This document shows positions 8,286 through 20,175 of a stretch of DNA of 64,000 bases, piece after piece. The stretch comes from Leptospira ainlahdjerensis (lineage in GTDB: Bacteria > Spirochaetota > Leptospiria > Leptospirales > Leptospiraceae): contig NZ_JAFFPU010000028.1 in NCBI RefSeq assembly GCF_016919175.1, positions 16,579-80,578 on the forward strand. The letters run 5' to 3'. Below the pieces are notes generated by a model. That model saw only the letters and a list, made by a program, of their open reading frames with translations. It was not told the DNA's origin and made no database searches. The translations under genes and the position numbers were made by a program. Each line of letters begins with the position of its first letter. Positions within the stretch are counted from its first letter, which is position 1.

Positions 8286-9347
8286 TCAGGATAAAATTTT
8301 CGTTCCTGGAATTTCCAAAACGAACTTGGAACCGAAAACCGAAGCTGGAGTCGTAAAACCAGCTTGTATTTTTCCCTTCTCCACCTTGGCAATGGCGGCT
8401 AACGCGGATTCCATCGTGAACTCGTAACCTTCCGAGCAACGCATCCGAATCGAAACTTTTTTCGAACTCGCTTCCGTCCAGGCCTCTCCCCAGAGAAGGA
8501 TCGAACCACTTTTTCTTTTTTCATCCCCCGGTCCGCTGACCGTAAGTTCCACGAGTTTTTGTAAACCTTTCAAAACGAGTGAACTTTTGAGAAGCGCAGT
8601 CGTAGGTTGAAACCATCTAAGAAGTTTTGCCTGAGAAGGCGGCAAAGAAGAATAGACCGTGATATTGGGAATCGCAGTCGATACAAAGGCGGTAAACACG
8701 TCCCCCCAGGGAATCGCAAAAAACTCAGCATAACTTCCGCTGATCTCCACGATCTTTTTTAAACTCAACTGTGGAATGTTTTCTATCTTTCCATTCCTTC
8801 TCACCTTGCTTCCGTAGGGTAATTGAGCAAGCGCGCTTTTGAGAGTACCTCGGGAGATATCGGTGAATCCGGAAAATCCGAGTTCTAAAAAATGAGCCTT
8901 AGGAAGTTTCTCTTTGAGCATCACCGCAAGACAATCGGTGGGAACGATGTCAAAACCGACCCCCGGAAGAAGCATTACCTTTTTTGCAAGTGCCTTGGAA
9001 GAAAGAGCGTAGAGTTTTTCGTAAACCGGGATTTCTCCCGTGATATCCAAATAATGAACACCGGCAGCAATACAAGCATTCGCCATAGGAACCGCAGTTT
9101 CCACAAACGGGCCCGCGCAGTGCAAAACTGCAAAACAATCAGCGATTTGACTTTCGACTTCGGTCGTATTCTCCAAAGAAAAAATCCGATAGGAAAGACC
9201 GAGTTCCTCGGCGAGAGGGCGAATCTTGAGTTCAGATCTTCCCGCAAGAATGGGTTTGAATCCCCTTTCCGCAGCTTTTCTCGCGATCAACTCGCCCGTA
9301 TAACCGTTCGCTCCGTAAAGGAGCCAGTTCTTTTTCTTAGCCGCCAT
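8286..9347 (-). CDS. Saccharopine dehydrogenase-like NAD(P)-dependent reductase
   Basis: This is a 353-residue oxidoreductase. An N-terminal Rossmann fold shows LLYGANGYTGELIARKA (residues 9-25), then AGRSELKIRPLAEELG and HCAGPFVETAVPMANACI, followed by GVHYLDITGE. These are hallmarks of the saccharopine dehydrogenase / trans-acting enoyl reductase family. The C-terminal half is the alpha/beta substrate domain. In bacteria such proteins reduce lipid, polyketide or amino-acid substrates; it is not a lysine-pathway enzyme by context. It stands alone between a repeat region and a divergent acetyltransferase gene. Confidence 0.85.
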   Translation of the reverse strand: MAAKKKNWLLYGANGYTGELIARKAAERGFKPILAGRSELKIRPLAEELGLSYRIFSLENTTEVESQIADCFAVLHCAGPFVETAVPMANACIAAGVHYLDITGEIPVYEKLYALSSKALAKKVMLLPGVGFDIVPTDCLAVMLKEKLPKAHFLELGFSGFTDISRGTLKSALAQLPYGSKVRRNGKIENIPQLSLKKIVEISGSYAEFFAIPWGDVFTAFVSTAIPNITVYSSLPPSQAKLLRWFQPTTALLKSSLVLKGLQKLVELTVSGPGDEKRKSGSILLWGEAWTEASSKKVSIRMRCSEGYEFTMESALAAIAKVEKGKIQAGFTTPASVFGSKFVLEIPGTKILS

Positions 9348-9502
9348 AAAGACCAGGTATAACGTTTGCGGAAGAATTAGTCAAGTTTTGAGAGGAATTT
9401 CTAACTGGAAGAAGAAAGAATATTACGAAGAGAATTGACGATCAAAAGTTTTATGAATTCTTTGGGTGAGAATCGAATTCTCAATCCTCCTTTCAAATCA
9501 CA

Positions 9503-10009
9503 ATGAATCTTCTTTTAGAACCCATATCCGAAAAACACGCGGAATCGATCACGATTCACGCAAATTCCGAAAATGTATTTTCCGGATTGAGAGGTGCGTT
9601 TCCCTTTCCCTATCTCATCCAAGACGCGCTCGACTATATACATTCCTGTCTTCGCGACTCTAGATCCAGAACCTTTGCGATCGTCTTTGAAGAAAAGGCA
9701 ATCGGCGTCGTCAATCTGTTATTCAAGGAGGACGTCTATCGATTCAACGCGGAGATCGGATATTGGATCGGGGAGCAATATTGGAATCGAGGAATTACCA
9801 CACAGGCGATTTCGTCCATTATAAAGATTGCATATACGGAACACGGACTTCACAGAATCTACGCCGAAGTTTTTTCCAACCGCCCCGCCTCTGCAAGGGC
9901 TCTCGAAAAAAACGGTTTCAGATTGGAAGGAACCCAGAAAGAAGCGGTTTTTAAGAATGGGGTATTTCTCGATCAATGGATCTACGCCCGTCTCCGGTCC
10001 TTCAGATAA
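9503..10009 (+). CDS. GNAT N-acetyltransferase, RimJ/RimL-like
   Basis: The 168-residue protein has the GNAT fold of the ribosomal-protein acetyltransferase type: EIGYWIGEQYWNRGITTQAI is the acetyl-CoA-binding motif A region, and HRIYAEVFSNRPASARALEK followed by NGFRLEGT is motif B. The length is usual for the family. RimJ/RimL relatives acetylate N-terminal amines or small molecules with acetyl-CoA, and the actual substrate cannot be told from sequence. It is monocistronic, with no clear Shine-Dalgarno site before the ATG. Confidence 0.85.
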   Translation: MNLLLEPISEKHAESITIHANSENVFSGLRGAFPFPYLIQDALDYIHSCLRDSRSRTFAIVFEEKAIGVVNLLFKEDVYRFNAEIGYWIGEQYWNRGITTQAISSIIKIAYTEHGLHRIYAEVFSNRPASARALEKNGFRLEGTQKEAVFKNGVFLDQWIYARLRSFR

Positions 10010-10336
10010 ACGATTCATTTTTCCAAAAAACTTCCTCAGACGAGGAAAGATTCCGGAATTTACGGAAGAATCCCTTTTCGGAAACGGTCATTCGAGAAGG
10101 TAGAGGCAAAAACTTTCTCGAAAAGACGGGAAAGGATCTGTTCCTTCAGTGAGTTTCAAAAAGAACCGAAAATCCGACCGAAAACGTTCCGTTATGCGAA
10201 ATCGAAAAAAAAAAGCTCCTTAATTATAACAAACGTAATCTTAAAAACTTGTCGATTGAACACTGTTCTCTTTTTTGAATTGACTGATTCGGAATTCGAA
10301 GAATAAACTCAAACCAGAACTTATTGGGGCGGCTTT
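10010..10336. other. 327-bp intergenic stretch, no gene seen
   Basis: Between the acetyltransferase and the desaturase-like gene I see no credible ORF with a ribosome site. The last 120 bases are AT-rich and probably hold the promoter of the downstream gene; a TTGACT lies about 10280, but its -10 partner is unconvincing. Confidence 0.5.
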
Positions 10337-11665
10337 ATGGAAATCAATCTAGTCACGATCGCAATTCCATTCTTCTTTTTACTCATTTTTATAGAAATGG
10401 GATATTCTGCGTATCGAAAACGGAAACTCTATCGATTGAACGATTCAATCAACGATCTCTCTGCAGGAACAGCCAGCGAGGTGATCGGTGTTTTTATGAA
10501 GACGGTCACCTTAACCGCTTACATTTACATCTATCACAATTTTAGAATTTTCAACCTTCCTTCCTGGCCGGGAGAAGCGATGTCCATCGTTCCTGCGGGT
10601 GCAATCGGACTCAGTTCCACGACTTGGGCCTGGATCCTTGTGGTAGGAGTTTGGATTCTTTGCGGAATCGGATACGATCTGGCCTATTACTGGAACCACC
10701 GTCTCAGTCACGAAATCAATTTTCTCTGGGCGGGACACGTTGTGCACCATCAGAGCGAAGAATACAATCTCACGGTCGCTCTCAGACAGGCGAGTTTTCA
10801 CGGGATTTTTACTTGGGTATTTTACCTTCCCTTGGCGCTCATCGGTTTTTCGCCGATCGTCCTCATCCTCAACGGACAAATCAGCCTCATCTATCAATTT
10901 TGGATTCACACAAAAGCGATCGATAAACTCCCCCGTTGGTTTGAAGCGGTTTTCAACACACCTTCTCACCATAGGGTTCACCACGGAATCAATCCGAAAT
11001 ACATCGATAAGAATCACGCAGGAATTTTAATCATCTTCGATAAGATGTTCGGAACCTTCGAACCTGAAACCGAAGAACCAGTTTATGGAACCGTAAAACC
11101 CCTCCAGAGTTTCAATCCTATCTGGGCAAACCTTCAGTATTGGTCGGAAATCTTCGAACTCGCTTGGAAATCACCCCGCTGGTCCGATAAAATCAAAGCC
11201 TTTTTTGCGGCTCCCGGCTGGAGACCCAAAGAACTCGGAGGGCAATATCCGATACCGGAAGTTTCTCCGAAAACATTCCATAAATATGATATAGAACTTC
11301 CGAAAGGATTGAATATTTATTCTTTGGTTTGGTTTATTCTTACTGTCGGGCTCGCGTTCGGAATGCTTTTAAAAGTAAAAAGCCTTCCTTGGTTCAACAT
11401 CGGAGTAATCAGCGCAATCACGCTCCTTTCACTTCTTACGTTAGGCGGAATCCTGGAAAGAAAACGTTGGGCCTTGTTCGTGGAGCCGATTCGTCTCGCG
11501 ATCTTAGTCGCTGGGGCTTATACACTTTCCGGGGCAATGAATGTCACGATCGGAACCTTGGCGTTGAGTGCGATTTCAGGGGTTTGGTTTTTGAGTTATC
11601 GTTCTTCTTTTATCGAAGGAAAGGAAATCGACCCGGTCCAAGATATCCTCAGGAGAACCGCCTAA
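10337..11665 (+). CDS. Sterol desaturase / fatty-acid hydroxylase superfamily membrane oxygenase
   Basis: The 442-residue polytopic protein carries the complete di-iron histidine set of the family: HRLSH (residues 121-125), HVVHH (134-138) and HHRVHH (211-216), with an extra His near 191. The order and spacing resemble alkylglycerol monooxygenase-type members. Such enzymes insert oxygen into or desaturate membrane lipids at the inner membrane using O2. The C-terminal 100 residues add three or four more hydrophobic helices. It is probably monocistronic. The actual lipid substrate is unknown. Confidence 0.85.
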   Translation: MEINLVTIAIPFFFLLIFIEMGYSAYRKRKLYRLNDSINDLSAGTASEVIGVFMKTVTLTAYIYIYHNFRIFNLPSWPGEAMSIVPAGAIGLSSTTWAWILVVGVWILCGIGYDLAYYWNHRLSHEINFLWAGHVVHHQSEEYNLTVALRQASFHGIFTWVFYLPLALIGFSPIVLILNGQISLIYQFWIHTKAIDKLPRWFEAVFNTPSHHRVHHGINPKYIDKNHAGILIIFDKMFGTFEPETEEPVYGTVKPLQSFNPIWANLQYWSEIFELAWKSPRWSDKIKAFFAAPGWRPKELGGQYPIPEVSPKTFHKYDIELPKGLNIYSLVWFILTVGLAFGMLLKVKSLPWFNIGVISAITLLSLLTLGGILERKRWALFVEPIRLAILVAGAYTLSGAMNVTIGTLALSAISGVWFLSYRSSFIEGKEIDPVQDILRRTA

Positions 11666-11671
11666 TATCTG

Positions 11672-12421
11672 TTAGGCGTCTTTTGTCCTATGGTGGAACC
11701 AGACGTTCGGTTCCACATACTCTCCCAAGTTCGAGTCTCGGTCGATGATGACCGGGACGAGACCTCCCGGAATTGCGAACTCACCCGATTTCGGAAAACT
11801 CAAGCCGGTCCATTTTTCCCATTCCGGAATCGTTCCGCGGATCACCATCGATTTTTTTTCGATTCGGATTAGTTCTGCACCCGCCCTTTCGTGAACGCGA
11901 ATCCAAGGGTCTTGTGCAAAACCGTCCTCCCTTCTTCTTTCTAAATATTCTTCCAAGGATAAGAACGGAAATTTTTCCTTTTGATTCGGTCTTACGCAGG
12001 CGAACAAATGAAGAATGTTCTGGGACGCCGCATTTTTTTTGAGCGCGGAAAGAATGGAATGAGACAAAGCGGAGCCTCTAAATTCAGGAAGAATTTCGAT
12101 CGACCATGCGCTCGCAGAATTGGAATCGATTCCGGTTTCAAGATCTTTTACACCTTTTAGAACCGCTTCTCCCCAACCTTTCGGCAAAGTGTTTTCTTCC
12201 CCGTTCCAATAAAAAGGAATCATCTTTCCCGTGCCGGCGACTCTTCGATCCGTTGTAAGAGCGGCACAGTGCAACGTCGGAAATTTCTCCACAACCCAAG
12301 GGTAAAATTCTTTTCCGATCGGATCTTGGTTTAGAAAAACAGGCCAAACGTCTATATCCAACTCTTCTTTGGAAATTCCTTCGGCAAAGGCTTGGGCAAA
12401 TGTGATCAGTCGAAATTCCAT
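11672..12421 (-). CDS. GNAT-like acyltransferase fold protein
   Basis: I chose the ATG at 12421 (249 residues), because the upstream extension of the frame crosses a terminator hairpin and reads as non-coding. The middle has a GNAT-like signature, WSIEILPEFRGSALSHSIL, resembling the acetyl-CoA-binding motif A. It is followed by DPWIRVHERAGAELIRI, a pattern seen in GNAT domains that accompany nitrilase-like enzymes. The C-terminus has conserved-looking Trp and His residues (NVWFHH). It is convergent with the desaturase-like gene, 6 bp apart. Fold assignment moderate, substrate unknown. Confidence 0.7.
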   Translation of the reverse strand: MEFRLITFAQAFAEGISKEELDIDVWPVFLNQDPIGKEFYPWVVEKFPTLHCAALTTDRRVAGTGKMIPFYWNGEENTLPKGWGEAVLKGVKDLETGIDSNSASAWSIEILPEFRGSALSHSILSALKKNAASQNILHLFACVRPNQKEKFPFLSLEEYLERRREDGFAQDPWIRVHERAGAELIRIEKKSMVIRGTIPEWEKWTGLSFPKSGEFAIPGGLVPVIIDRDSNLGEYVEPNVWFHHRTKDA

Positions 12422-12463
12422 TCTTAGATTCAAAAAAGAAATGGGTGAAGAATTGAAAACAAA

Positions 12464-12488
12464 AAAGCCTCCGATGTCCGAAGGCTTT
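12464..12488 (-). terminator. Intrinsic terminator on the minus strand
   Basis: AAAGCCT (12464-12470) pairs with AGGCTTT (12482-12488); read on the minus strand, the stem is followed by a T run. It lies downstream of the minus-strand gene ending at 12656 and upstream of the acyltransferase-like gene, so it separates the two transcripts. Confidence 0.75.
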
Positions 12489-12537
12489 CCAAAAGAAACC
12501 ACCGATGAAAAAGAGGAGTTTTTCCCAAAATCCGAAA

Positions 12538-12625
12538 TGTGGGAACTCCCTCCCTTTTCGATCACACTTCGATCTCTCGGAAGCTAAAAATAGCGAAATC
12601 TTCGGCTTTTGTGGGAACTCTTACG
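12538..12625. repeat. Two copies of the GGAACTC palindrome family
   Basis: TGTGGGAACTCCCTCC starts at 12538 and TGTGGGAACTCTTACG at 12610, 72 bp apart and in the same orientation, in the gap between the terminator and the secreted-protein gene. They belong to the window-wide palindrome family described in the findings. Confidence 0.6.
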
Positions 12626-12655
12626 AACTTTCTTTCCGATTTTTTGAGACAAACT

Positions 12656-13834
12656 TTAAGGAACCGTCGCGAACGTCACCGTAATCGCGTCCACATAGGC
12701 TTTCGTCAGAGTGTCCCAACTAGAACCGACCGGACTTGTGGTGGCCGCCGATTTTCCATCCGTTCCGACTCGATCATACAACGAATCCACTCTGGAGGCA
12801 GCAACGTAATCCGAAGGAATCGCAGTGGAAGCGACACCTTCCGCGACAAATCCGTTAAAATTGAACAGACCGTAAGTAGGAGTAAACGGTATAAACTGAT
12901 TCACGGTCGGAGTACAGGTAATCGCCTGTCCCGAAGTGATCGCTGCTTGTTCCAATCCACCTTTTGCGGTAACGTTTAGATTTCCGTCCAACTTTTGGCT
13001 GTAAGCAAGTTTGTAATATTCTCTTCCGGCTCCGGGACAAAGACCTTGGTTGTGCGCGTATCCGAGCGCCGTAGTCCCCGAGTTGATCGGAATCAGATCC
13101 GTATTCCCCGCAAAACTAACGACCGACTTGAAACAAAAAATCGTTCGATTGTCCATTTCTTCCAAAATCACCCTTCCCGTGTCCACGTCTTGACCGAGCG
13201 CATCGGCACCGAGAGTTCCCTTCCAAGAATAAGTCTGGATCAATCCTTGGTTGGCAAATCCGGTCACAACGGGCTGCACAACATAACTTTCGATGATCGC
13301 GGTCGCCCCGGTCCATCGAAGCGGATCCAGACGACTCAATTGATAGAGAAGTACAGCCCCGTCTCCGGAAGCTTCTCTTGGATTATCATCGAAGAAAAAT
13401 TGGAGCGCGGGTTGATTGTCGCTCGTAGAACGAAGTTCAAAAAAATTAGTAAAAGATGCCGCCGCGGCCAAAGTAGTCGGTTTGTAGGCGACCGCTCCCG
13501 AATTCAATTTCAAACGGAGGGTAAAGGATTGTCCGTTCATAATTTGATTGGGAAGAGTGAGGTTGACCGTAGTGCCCAAAGGAAAATTTTTACGGATCGC
13601 AGAAATCAAATCGTCCATAAAAAGGGAATTCCCTCTCGCCCAAGTCGCGGACTGACGTACAAATCCCCAGGTGTCGGCGCTCGCCTTCAGAGGTTGTAAC
13701 ATCTCCAGATGAACCGGAAACGGTTTTGGAGAATCCTCTCTTACAAAAAAAGGAACTCGATCCGATCGAAACGTAAGTCCGGTTCCAAAAAAAAGAAACG
13801 CTACAAAAGAAAAATAGATCCAAGATTTTTTCAT
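12656..13834 (-). CDS. Exported protein of unknown function
   Basis: The ATG at 13834 is preferred (392 residues) because it begins a classical signal peptide (MKKSWIYFSFVAFLFFGTG) with a purine-rich AGGAAG site upstream; an ATG at 13849 would overlap the preceding gene by 4 bases. The mature protein is beta-rich, with many T, S, N and G residues and a few Cys (IFCFK, GLCPGAG, ITCTP), as in secreted or outer-membrane-associated proteins. I do not recognise the family. It follows a small lipoprotein gene closely, and the two are probably co-transcribed and perhaps act together at the envelope. Confidence 0.75.
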   Translation of the reverse strand: MKKSWIYFSFVAFLFFGTGLTFRSDRVPFFVREDSPKPFPVHLEMLQPLKASADTWGFVRQSATWARGNSLFMDDLISAIRKNFPLGTTVNLTLPNQIMNGQSFTLRLKLNSGAVAYKPTTLAAAASFTNFFELRSTSDNQPALQFFFDDNPREASGDGAVLLYQLSRLDPLRWTGATAIIESYVVQPVVTGFANQGLIQTYSWKGTLGADALGQDVDTGRVILEEMDNRTIFCFKSVVSFAGNTDLIPINSGTTALGYAHNQGLCPGAGREYYKLAYSQKLDGNLNVTAKGGLEQAAITSGQAITCTPTVNQFIPFTPTYGLFNFNGFVAEGVASTAIPSDYVAASRVDSLYDRVGTDGKSAATTSPVGSSWDTLTKAYVDAITVTFATVP

Positions 13835-13845
13835 ACTCGGCTTCC

Positions 13846-14046
13846 TCATTGAGCGATTCCTTTAGGAACGATGATAAAAAAACCGGTCTTACTTTGTTCC
13901 ACGTAAGGCTGACTTACGATCCAAAGAAGAGCCCCGATCTGGAGATCGTTATTTTTTTCTTCCTTCTTACACGCTCCGAAAAAGAGGGAAACTAAAACCG
14001 CTGCGAGCAAAATTCCCGCAGAAAAAAACATACGAAATTTCTTCAT
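13846..14046 (-). CDS. Small putative lipoprotein
   Basis: The chosen ATG at 14046 gives 66 residues and has GGAGG six bases upstream. The first 26 residues form a lipoprotein signal, with hydrophobic ILLAAVLVSLFFGAC and the Cys as the predicted lipid anchor. The mature part starts KKEEKNND and has one further hydrophobic segment, ending in FFIIVPKGIAQ. It lies just upstream of the exported protein in the same operon. Function unknown. Confidence 0.75.
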   Translation of the reverse strand: MKKFRMFFSAGILLAAVLVSLFFGACKKEEKNNDLQIGALLWIVSQPYVEQSKTGFFIIVPKGIAQ

Positions 14047-14218
14047 AAATATCCTCCCCCACAACTTGAGGTTTGTATTAAAGTAACATTCGATGGATTT
14101 TCTTTTTTCCAATGGAAAGAATTTGTATCCCTATAAAAGTATCCACAACCGAACGATAGTCAATCAAGATTCTTACCGGTCGGTTTGTATCTTTTTTGTA
14201 ATTTATAAAAAGCTCTCC

Positions 14219-14830
14219 ATGCACTCAGACAAATCCTTGATTCTATTCTTAAGAAATCCGGCGTTTGGCCGGGTGAAAACCAGACTCGCCAAAACTCTCG
14301 GTGATAAAAACGCCCTGAAAGTCTACGAACAACTTTTGGAGATCACAAAAGAACAAATCAAAAAGTTGGACGCTCCGGTTCGGCTTTACTTTGATTCGAT
14401 TCCGGATTCCGACTTTTCGGATTGGGGAAACAAAACGAGCATTCATCTTCAAACCGGAGAAGACCTCGGAGCAAGAATGCAGAATGCGTTTTTGGAAACG
14501 TTTCAAAGCGGAGCCGAAAAAGTTTTGATCATCGGAAGCGACTGCCCCGATCTCCAAACAAAACATATCAACGAAGCGTTTTCGGCTTTAGGATCCAAAG
14601 ACGCTGTAATCGGTCCCGCAAAAGACGGAGGGTATTATTTGTTGGGTTTAAAATCAATTTCCCTCGATATTTTTAAAAACATTCCGTGGAGTAGCGAACG
14701 GGTTTTTGCAATGACATTAGAAAAATTGCAATTAGAGAGAAAGGATGTTTGGATTCTTCCGATATTAAACGACATCGACGAAGAAACCGATTTGGAGCCT
14801 TATCTCCGATCGGGAAAGCTGAAGATCTAA
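14219..14830 (+). CDS. DUF2064 / TIGR04282-type GT-A fold transferase
   Basis: The ATG at 14219 gives 203 residues and places the family start motif correctly (LILFLRNPAFGRVKTRLAKT, residues 7-26). Later motifs are LIIGSDCPDL and AVIGPAKDGGYYLLGL, typical of this nucleotide-diphospho-sugar-transferase-like fold; the SDCP Asp is the likely metal or nucleotide ligand. Members have been linked to arsenosugar or glycolipid synthesis, but no arsenic gene is near. It opens a plus-strand run that continues into envelope lipid-transport genes, so a glycolipid or nucleotidyl-transfer role is possible. Confidence 0.8.
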   Translation: MHSDKSLILFLRNPAFGRVKTRLAKTLGDKNALKVYEQLLEITKEQIKKLDAPVRLYFDSIPDSDFSDWGNKTSIHLQTGEDLGARMQNAFLETFQSGAEKVLIIGSDCPDLQTKHINEAFSALGSKDAVIGPAKDGGYYLLGLKSISLDIFKNIPWSSERVFAMTLEKLQLERKDVWILPILNDIDEETDLEPYLRSGKLKI

Positions 14831-14916
14831 CGGGGACAAAGGATCATTCCTTAAGAGATCGGTTCGGATTCCCATTAAAGGGTTTTCTTTTGAAATCGGT
14901 TCCCGAGAATACGTCC

Positions 14917-15879
14917 ATGCGATTTTTCGAAAACAAACCGGTCTTTTTTTGGATTTCTTTTTTTTTAGGAATCGGAATCGCAGCGCCGAACATCTCCGCG
15001 GAAAATCGGAAAGTCTCCGCAAACGCGTTCCTCAAACTCAAAAACGTAAAGTTTCGTCTGGAAGATGAAATCTACTTTACGGTGAATAAACTAACCGTGG
15101 AAGCGATCTCGAATCGACAAGGTTCGCCGGTGAACTTCAACGATCCTTCCTCTTTTCATCTCAATCTTTTTCAAGGAGAAACCGAATTTGAAATTTCGGT
15201 CTTGGAATTTTTATTCAACGAAAACATAAAAACGTTTCCGAACTTTCCATTACGAAAATTGAAACTATCCTCCGTCGAAATCGAAGGAAAAAGAAAAATC
15301 AGAATTACGGGTGAATACAAACTTGTTTTCTGGGTGGACGTGGAAATGATCTGCAATCTGGAATTGGTTCCGAACAGTTCCACGTTGATCCTAAAATCGG
15401 AATCGATGAGCGCCGCTGGAATTCCGGGAGCCGGTGATTTTCTTTCCTATGTCGGAGTCGGTCTCAAAACTCTTCTTCCGATTCCGGAAGGCCGAGGATT
15501 GAAAATCATAGAAAAAAGTTTTCGTATTCAATCCTTTCTTCTCTTACCTCCTCCGCGTATCGAGGGAACGATCGTCCATCTCGAATTGTTTCCCGATCGA
15601 ATCCTTGTTCGTTTCGATTCTCAAAAAATTCCTTCGCTTCCCCGGCTTTCATTTCTTCCGGGAATTCCCAATCAGATTGCGATGTCCGGAGGTGAGATCC
15701 GAGTCGGTTCCGTTTTTTTAAAGAATACGGATCTTCACCTGATCGATCAGGATCCTTCCGATCCACTCGACTTTCACATAAAAAATCTTCTCTTACAACT
15801 TTCCTCGGGAAATCTCAATCTCAATACAAAGGGAGAACTGAAAGTATTTCTTCCGGATTATGAAGATTTAAAAAAGTAG
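14917..15879 (+). CDS. Exported beta-rich protein, possible lipid-binding role
   Basis: The ATG at 14917 gives 320 residues and begins a signal peptide (FFWISFFLGIGIAAPNISA); the upstream part of the open frame overlaps the previous gene and was rejected. The mature chain is a long series of alternating hydrophobic strands without Cys, including VEIEGKRKIRITGEYKL and paired IEG--VHLELFPDRILVRF strands. This reminds me of elongated beta-barrel or taco-shaped periplasmic lipid carriers, but I cannot place it in a family. Its position before an MlaC-like protein and an MMPL transporter supports an envelope role. Confidence 0.7.
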   Translation: MRFFENKPVFFWISFFLGIGIAAPNISAENRKVSANAFLKLKNVKFRLEDEIYFTVNKLTVEAISNRQGSPVNFNDPSSFHLNLFQGETEFEISVLEFLFNENIKTFPNFPLRKLKLSSVEIEGKRKIRITGEYKLVFWVDVEMICNLELVPNSSTLILKSESMSAAGIPGAGDFLSYVGVGLKTLLPIPEGRGLKIIEKSFRIQSFLLLPPPRIEGTIVHLELFPDRILVRFDSQKIPSLPRLSFLPGIPNQIAMSGGEIRVGSVFLKNTDLHLIDQDPSDPLDFHIKNLLLQLSSGNLNLNTKGELKVFLPDYEDLKK

Positions 15880-16044
15880 AATTTAGATCCAAAGCTACTT
15901 ATAGAAAGATCATCCTCGAGCCGCCGCTTTCCCATTTATTCCGTTGACTTCCCCGACCGTTCAAGAAAGCTGTAGGAAGTCCAATTCCGTTCTTCAGGAA
16001 CCGTTTCTGGATCCATACAACTATAAAACAACAGGTAACGTGTT

Positions 16045-16659
16045 GTGAAAAAAATAATTTCCATTCTTTTCCTTTTCTCCTTGTTCCTTCCCAATCTGCT
16101 TTTTTCTCAAAATTCCGCAGACCCGAATCCGTCCACCCAAGAAGGTTCACCCCCCGCTCCTCCGGAAGAAACTCCGTCCGACGAGGAACTGATTTCTTCC
16201 ACCGTAAAAAAATTGATCGGCTTTATTCGTTATAAGAAAAACGAAAAGGCGATCGCAATCATTCACGTAAAACAATTCAGCAATCAACTCCTGAAATCAT
16301 CGGGCAAAATTGCGGACGCGGATCGAAAGGAATTCGAGGAAGCGATTTCGGATTTTATCGTTCACCGCAGCTTTCCGATCGCTCACAAATATTTCGATAA
16401 GATCGATATCAACTACGAAAAACCTGTAATTAAAGGTGAGAATGCAACGCTCGCTTCTTCCATCATCTGGAACGGTTCGGAACGAATCACTTTCTCTTGG
16501 ATCCTAAGTAAGATCGATGGAACTTGGTATGTCACAGACTTCTTAAACGAAGGCAAATACGCTTCCGAAACCAATCGAACCAAATCAGTCGATCCTTCCA
16601 TCAAAAAGAACGGTATCAAACAAACCATCGCGCTTATCAAAAGAGAAGCAAAGAACTAA
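16045..16659 (+). CDS. MlaC/HpnM-like (toluene tolerance Ttg2 family) periplasmic protein
   Basis: GTG start, 204 residues. A signal peptide (KKIISILFLFSLFLPNLLFS) is followed by a Pro/Glu-rich linker and an alpha/beta domain ending in WILSKIDGTWYVTDFLNEG, the conserved C-terminal W-xIxDGxWkVxDxxxEG pattern of the MlaC/Ttg2 phospholipid carriers. The gene ends 6 bp before an MMPL-type RND transporter. The same pairing (Ttg2-like plus RND) is known in hopanoid loci as HpnM/HpnN. It is likely to ferry lipids through the periplasm to or from that transporter. Confidence 0.8.
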   Translation: MKKIISILFLFSLFLPNLLFSQNSADPNPSTQEGSPPAPPEETPSDEELISSTVKKLIGFIRYKKNEKAIAIIHVKQFSNQLLKSSGKIADADRKEFEEAISDFIVHRSFPIAHKYFDKIDINYEKPVIKGENATLASSIIWNGSERITFSWILSKIDGTWYVTDFLNEGKYASETNRTKSVDPSIKKNGIKQTIALIKREAKN

Positions 16660-16665
16660 ACAAAC

Positions 16666-19584
<2,919 letters not shown>

Positions 19585-19591
19585 CTTGAGA

Positions 19592-20170
19592 ATGATCAAA
19601 AACGGAATCTTCTTAATCGCTCTGGCTTTTGTTACGGCAAATTGTACGGTAAAATATATCAGAACAGGAGCGACCTGGGAAAAGGAACTTGGGACGTTCA
19701 AGCGTCTGGCCGTCCAGGTCCCTGCGGAAAGCGAAGCCGGAGAATCCGAAAAAAAATTGGCCGCGAAGATTTCCGAAAATTATCTTTCGCACCATAAGGA
19801 ATTTATCATCTATCCTTACAAAGCCGGAGCTTCCGTCTGCGGAAGTTCCGATAAAAAAGTACAGGGAATCTTTCAGCTAAAAATCATCGAAACGGAAACT
19901 CCGGAAAAAGTGAATCTAACTGCACTCGGAAAGGTGATCCACTGCAAAAAAGGAGAAATTCTCTGGGAAGGTTTGGCTCAAAATTCTTATACAAAGAATA
20001 CGGAAGAGAATTTATCTCTGATCAACACCTACACTCAACTGTACGGAAAGGAAATCGCGGGAAAAGTAAATCCTTACTTCTTTCTGCTCCAGACTCTCTT
20101 GGAAAAATTGGACAGCCCGATTCTTACCGAAGACGAAAAGGACGAAAAGATAGAAGTGGAAGCGAGATAA
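19592..20170 (+). CDS. Lipoprotein associated with the MMPL transporter
   Basis: The ATG at 19592 (a TTG two codons earlier is possible) gives 192 residues. The signal MIKNGIFLIALAFVTANC ends in a lipobox-like TANC, so Cys18 is the predicted anchor. The mature domain is mixed alpha/beta with further Cys residues (SVCGSS, VIHCKKGE) that could form a disulfide. From memory, a MXAN_6521/LA_1396 lipoprotein family is found next to Ttg2-like and MMPL genes in Leptospira and Myxococcus, and this may be a member; I could not check it. As the last gene of the run it could be an outer-membrane-anchored partner for lipid delivery. Confidence 0.75.
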   Translation: MIKNGIFLIALAFVTANCTVKYIRTGATWEKELGTFKRLAVQVPAESEAGESEKKLAAKISENYLSHHKEFIIYPYKAGASVCGSSDKKVQGIFQLKIIETETPEKVNLTALGKVIHCKKGEILWEGLAQNSYTKNTEENLSLINTYTQLYGKEIAGKVNPYFFLLQTLLEKLDSPILTEDEKDEKIEVEAR

Positions 20171-20175
20171 AAAAT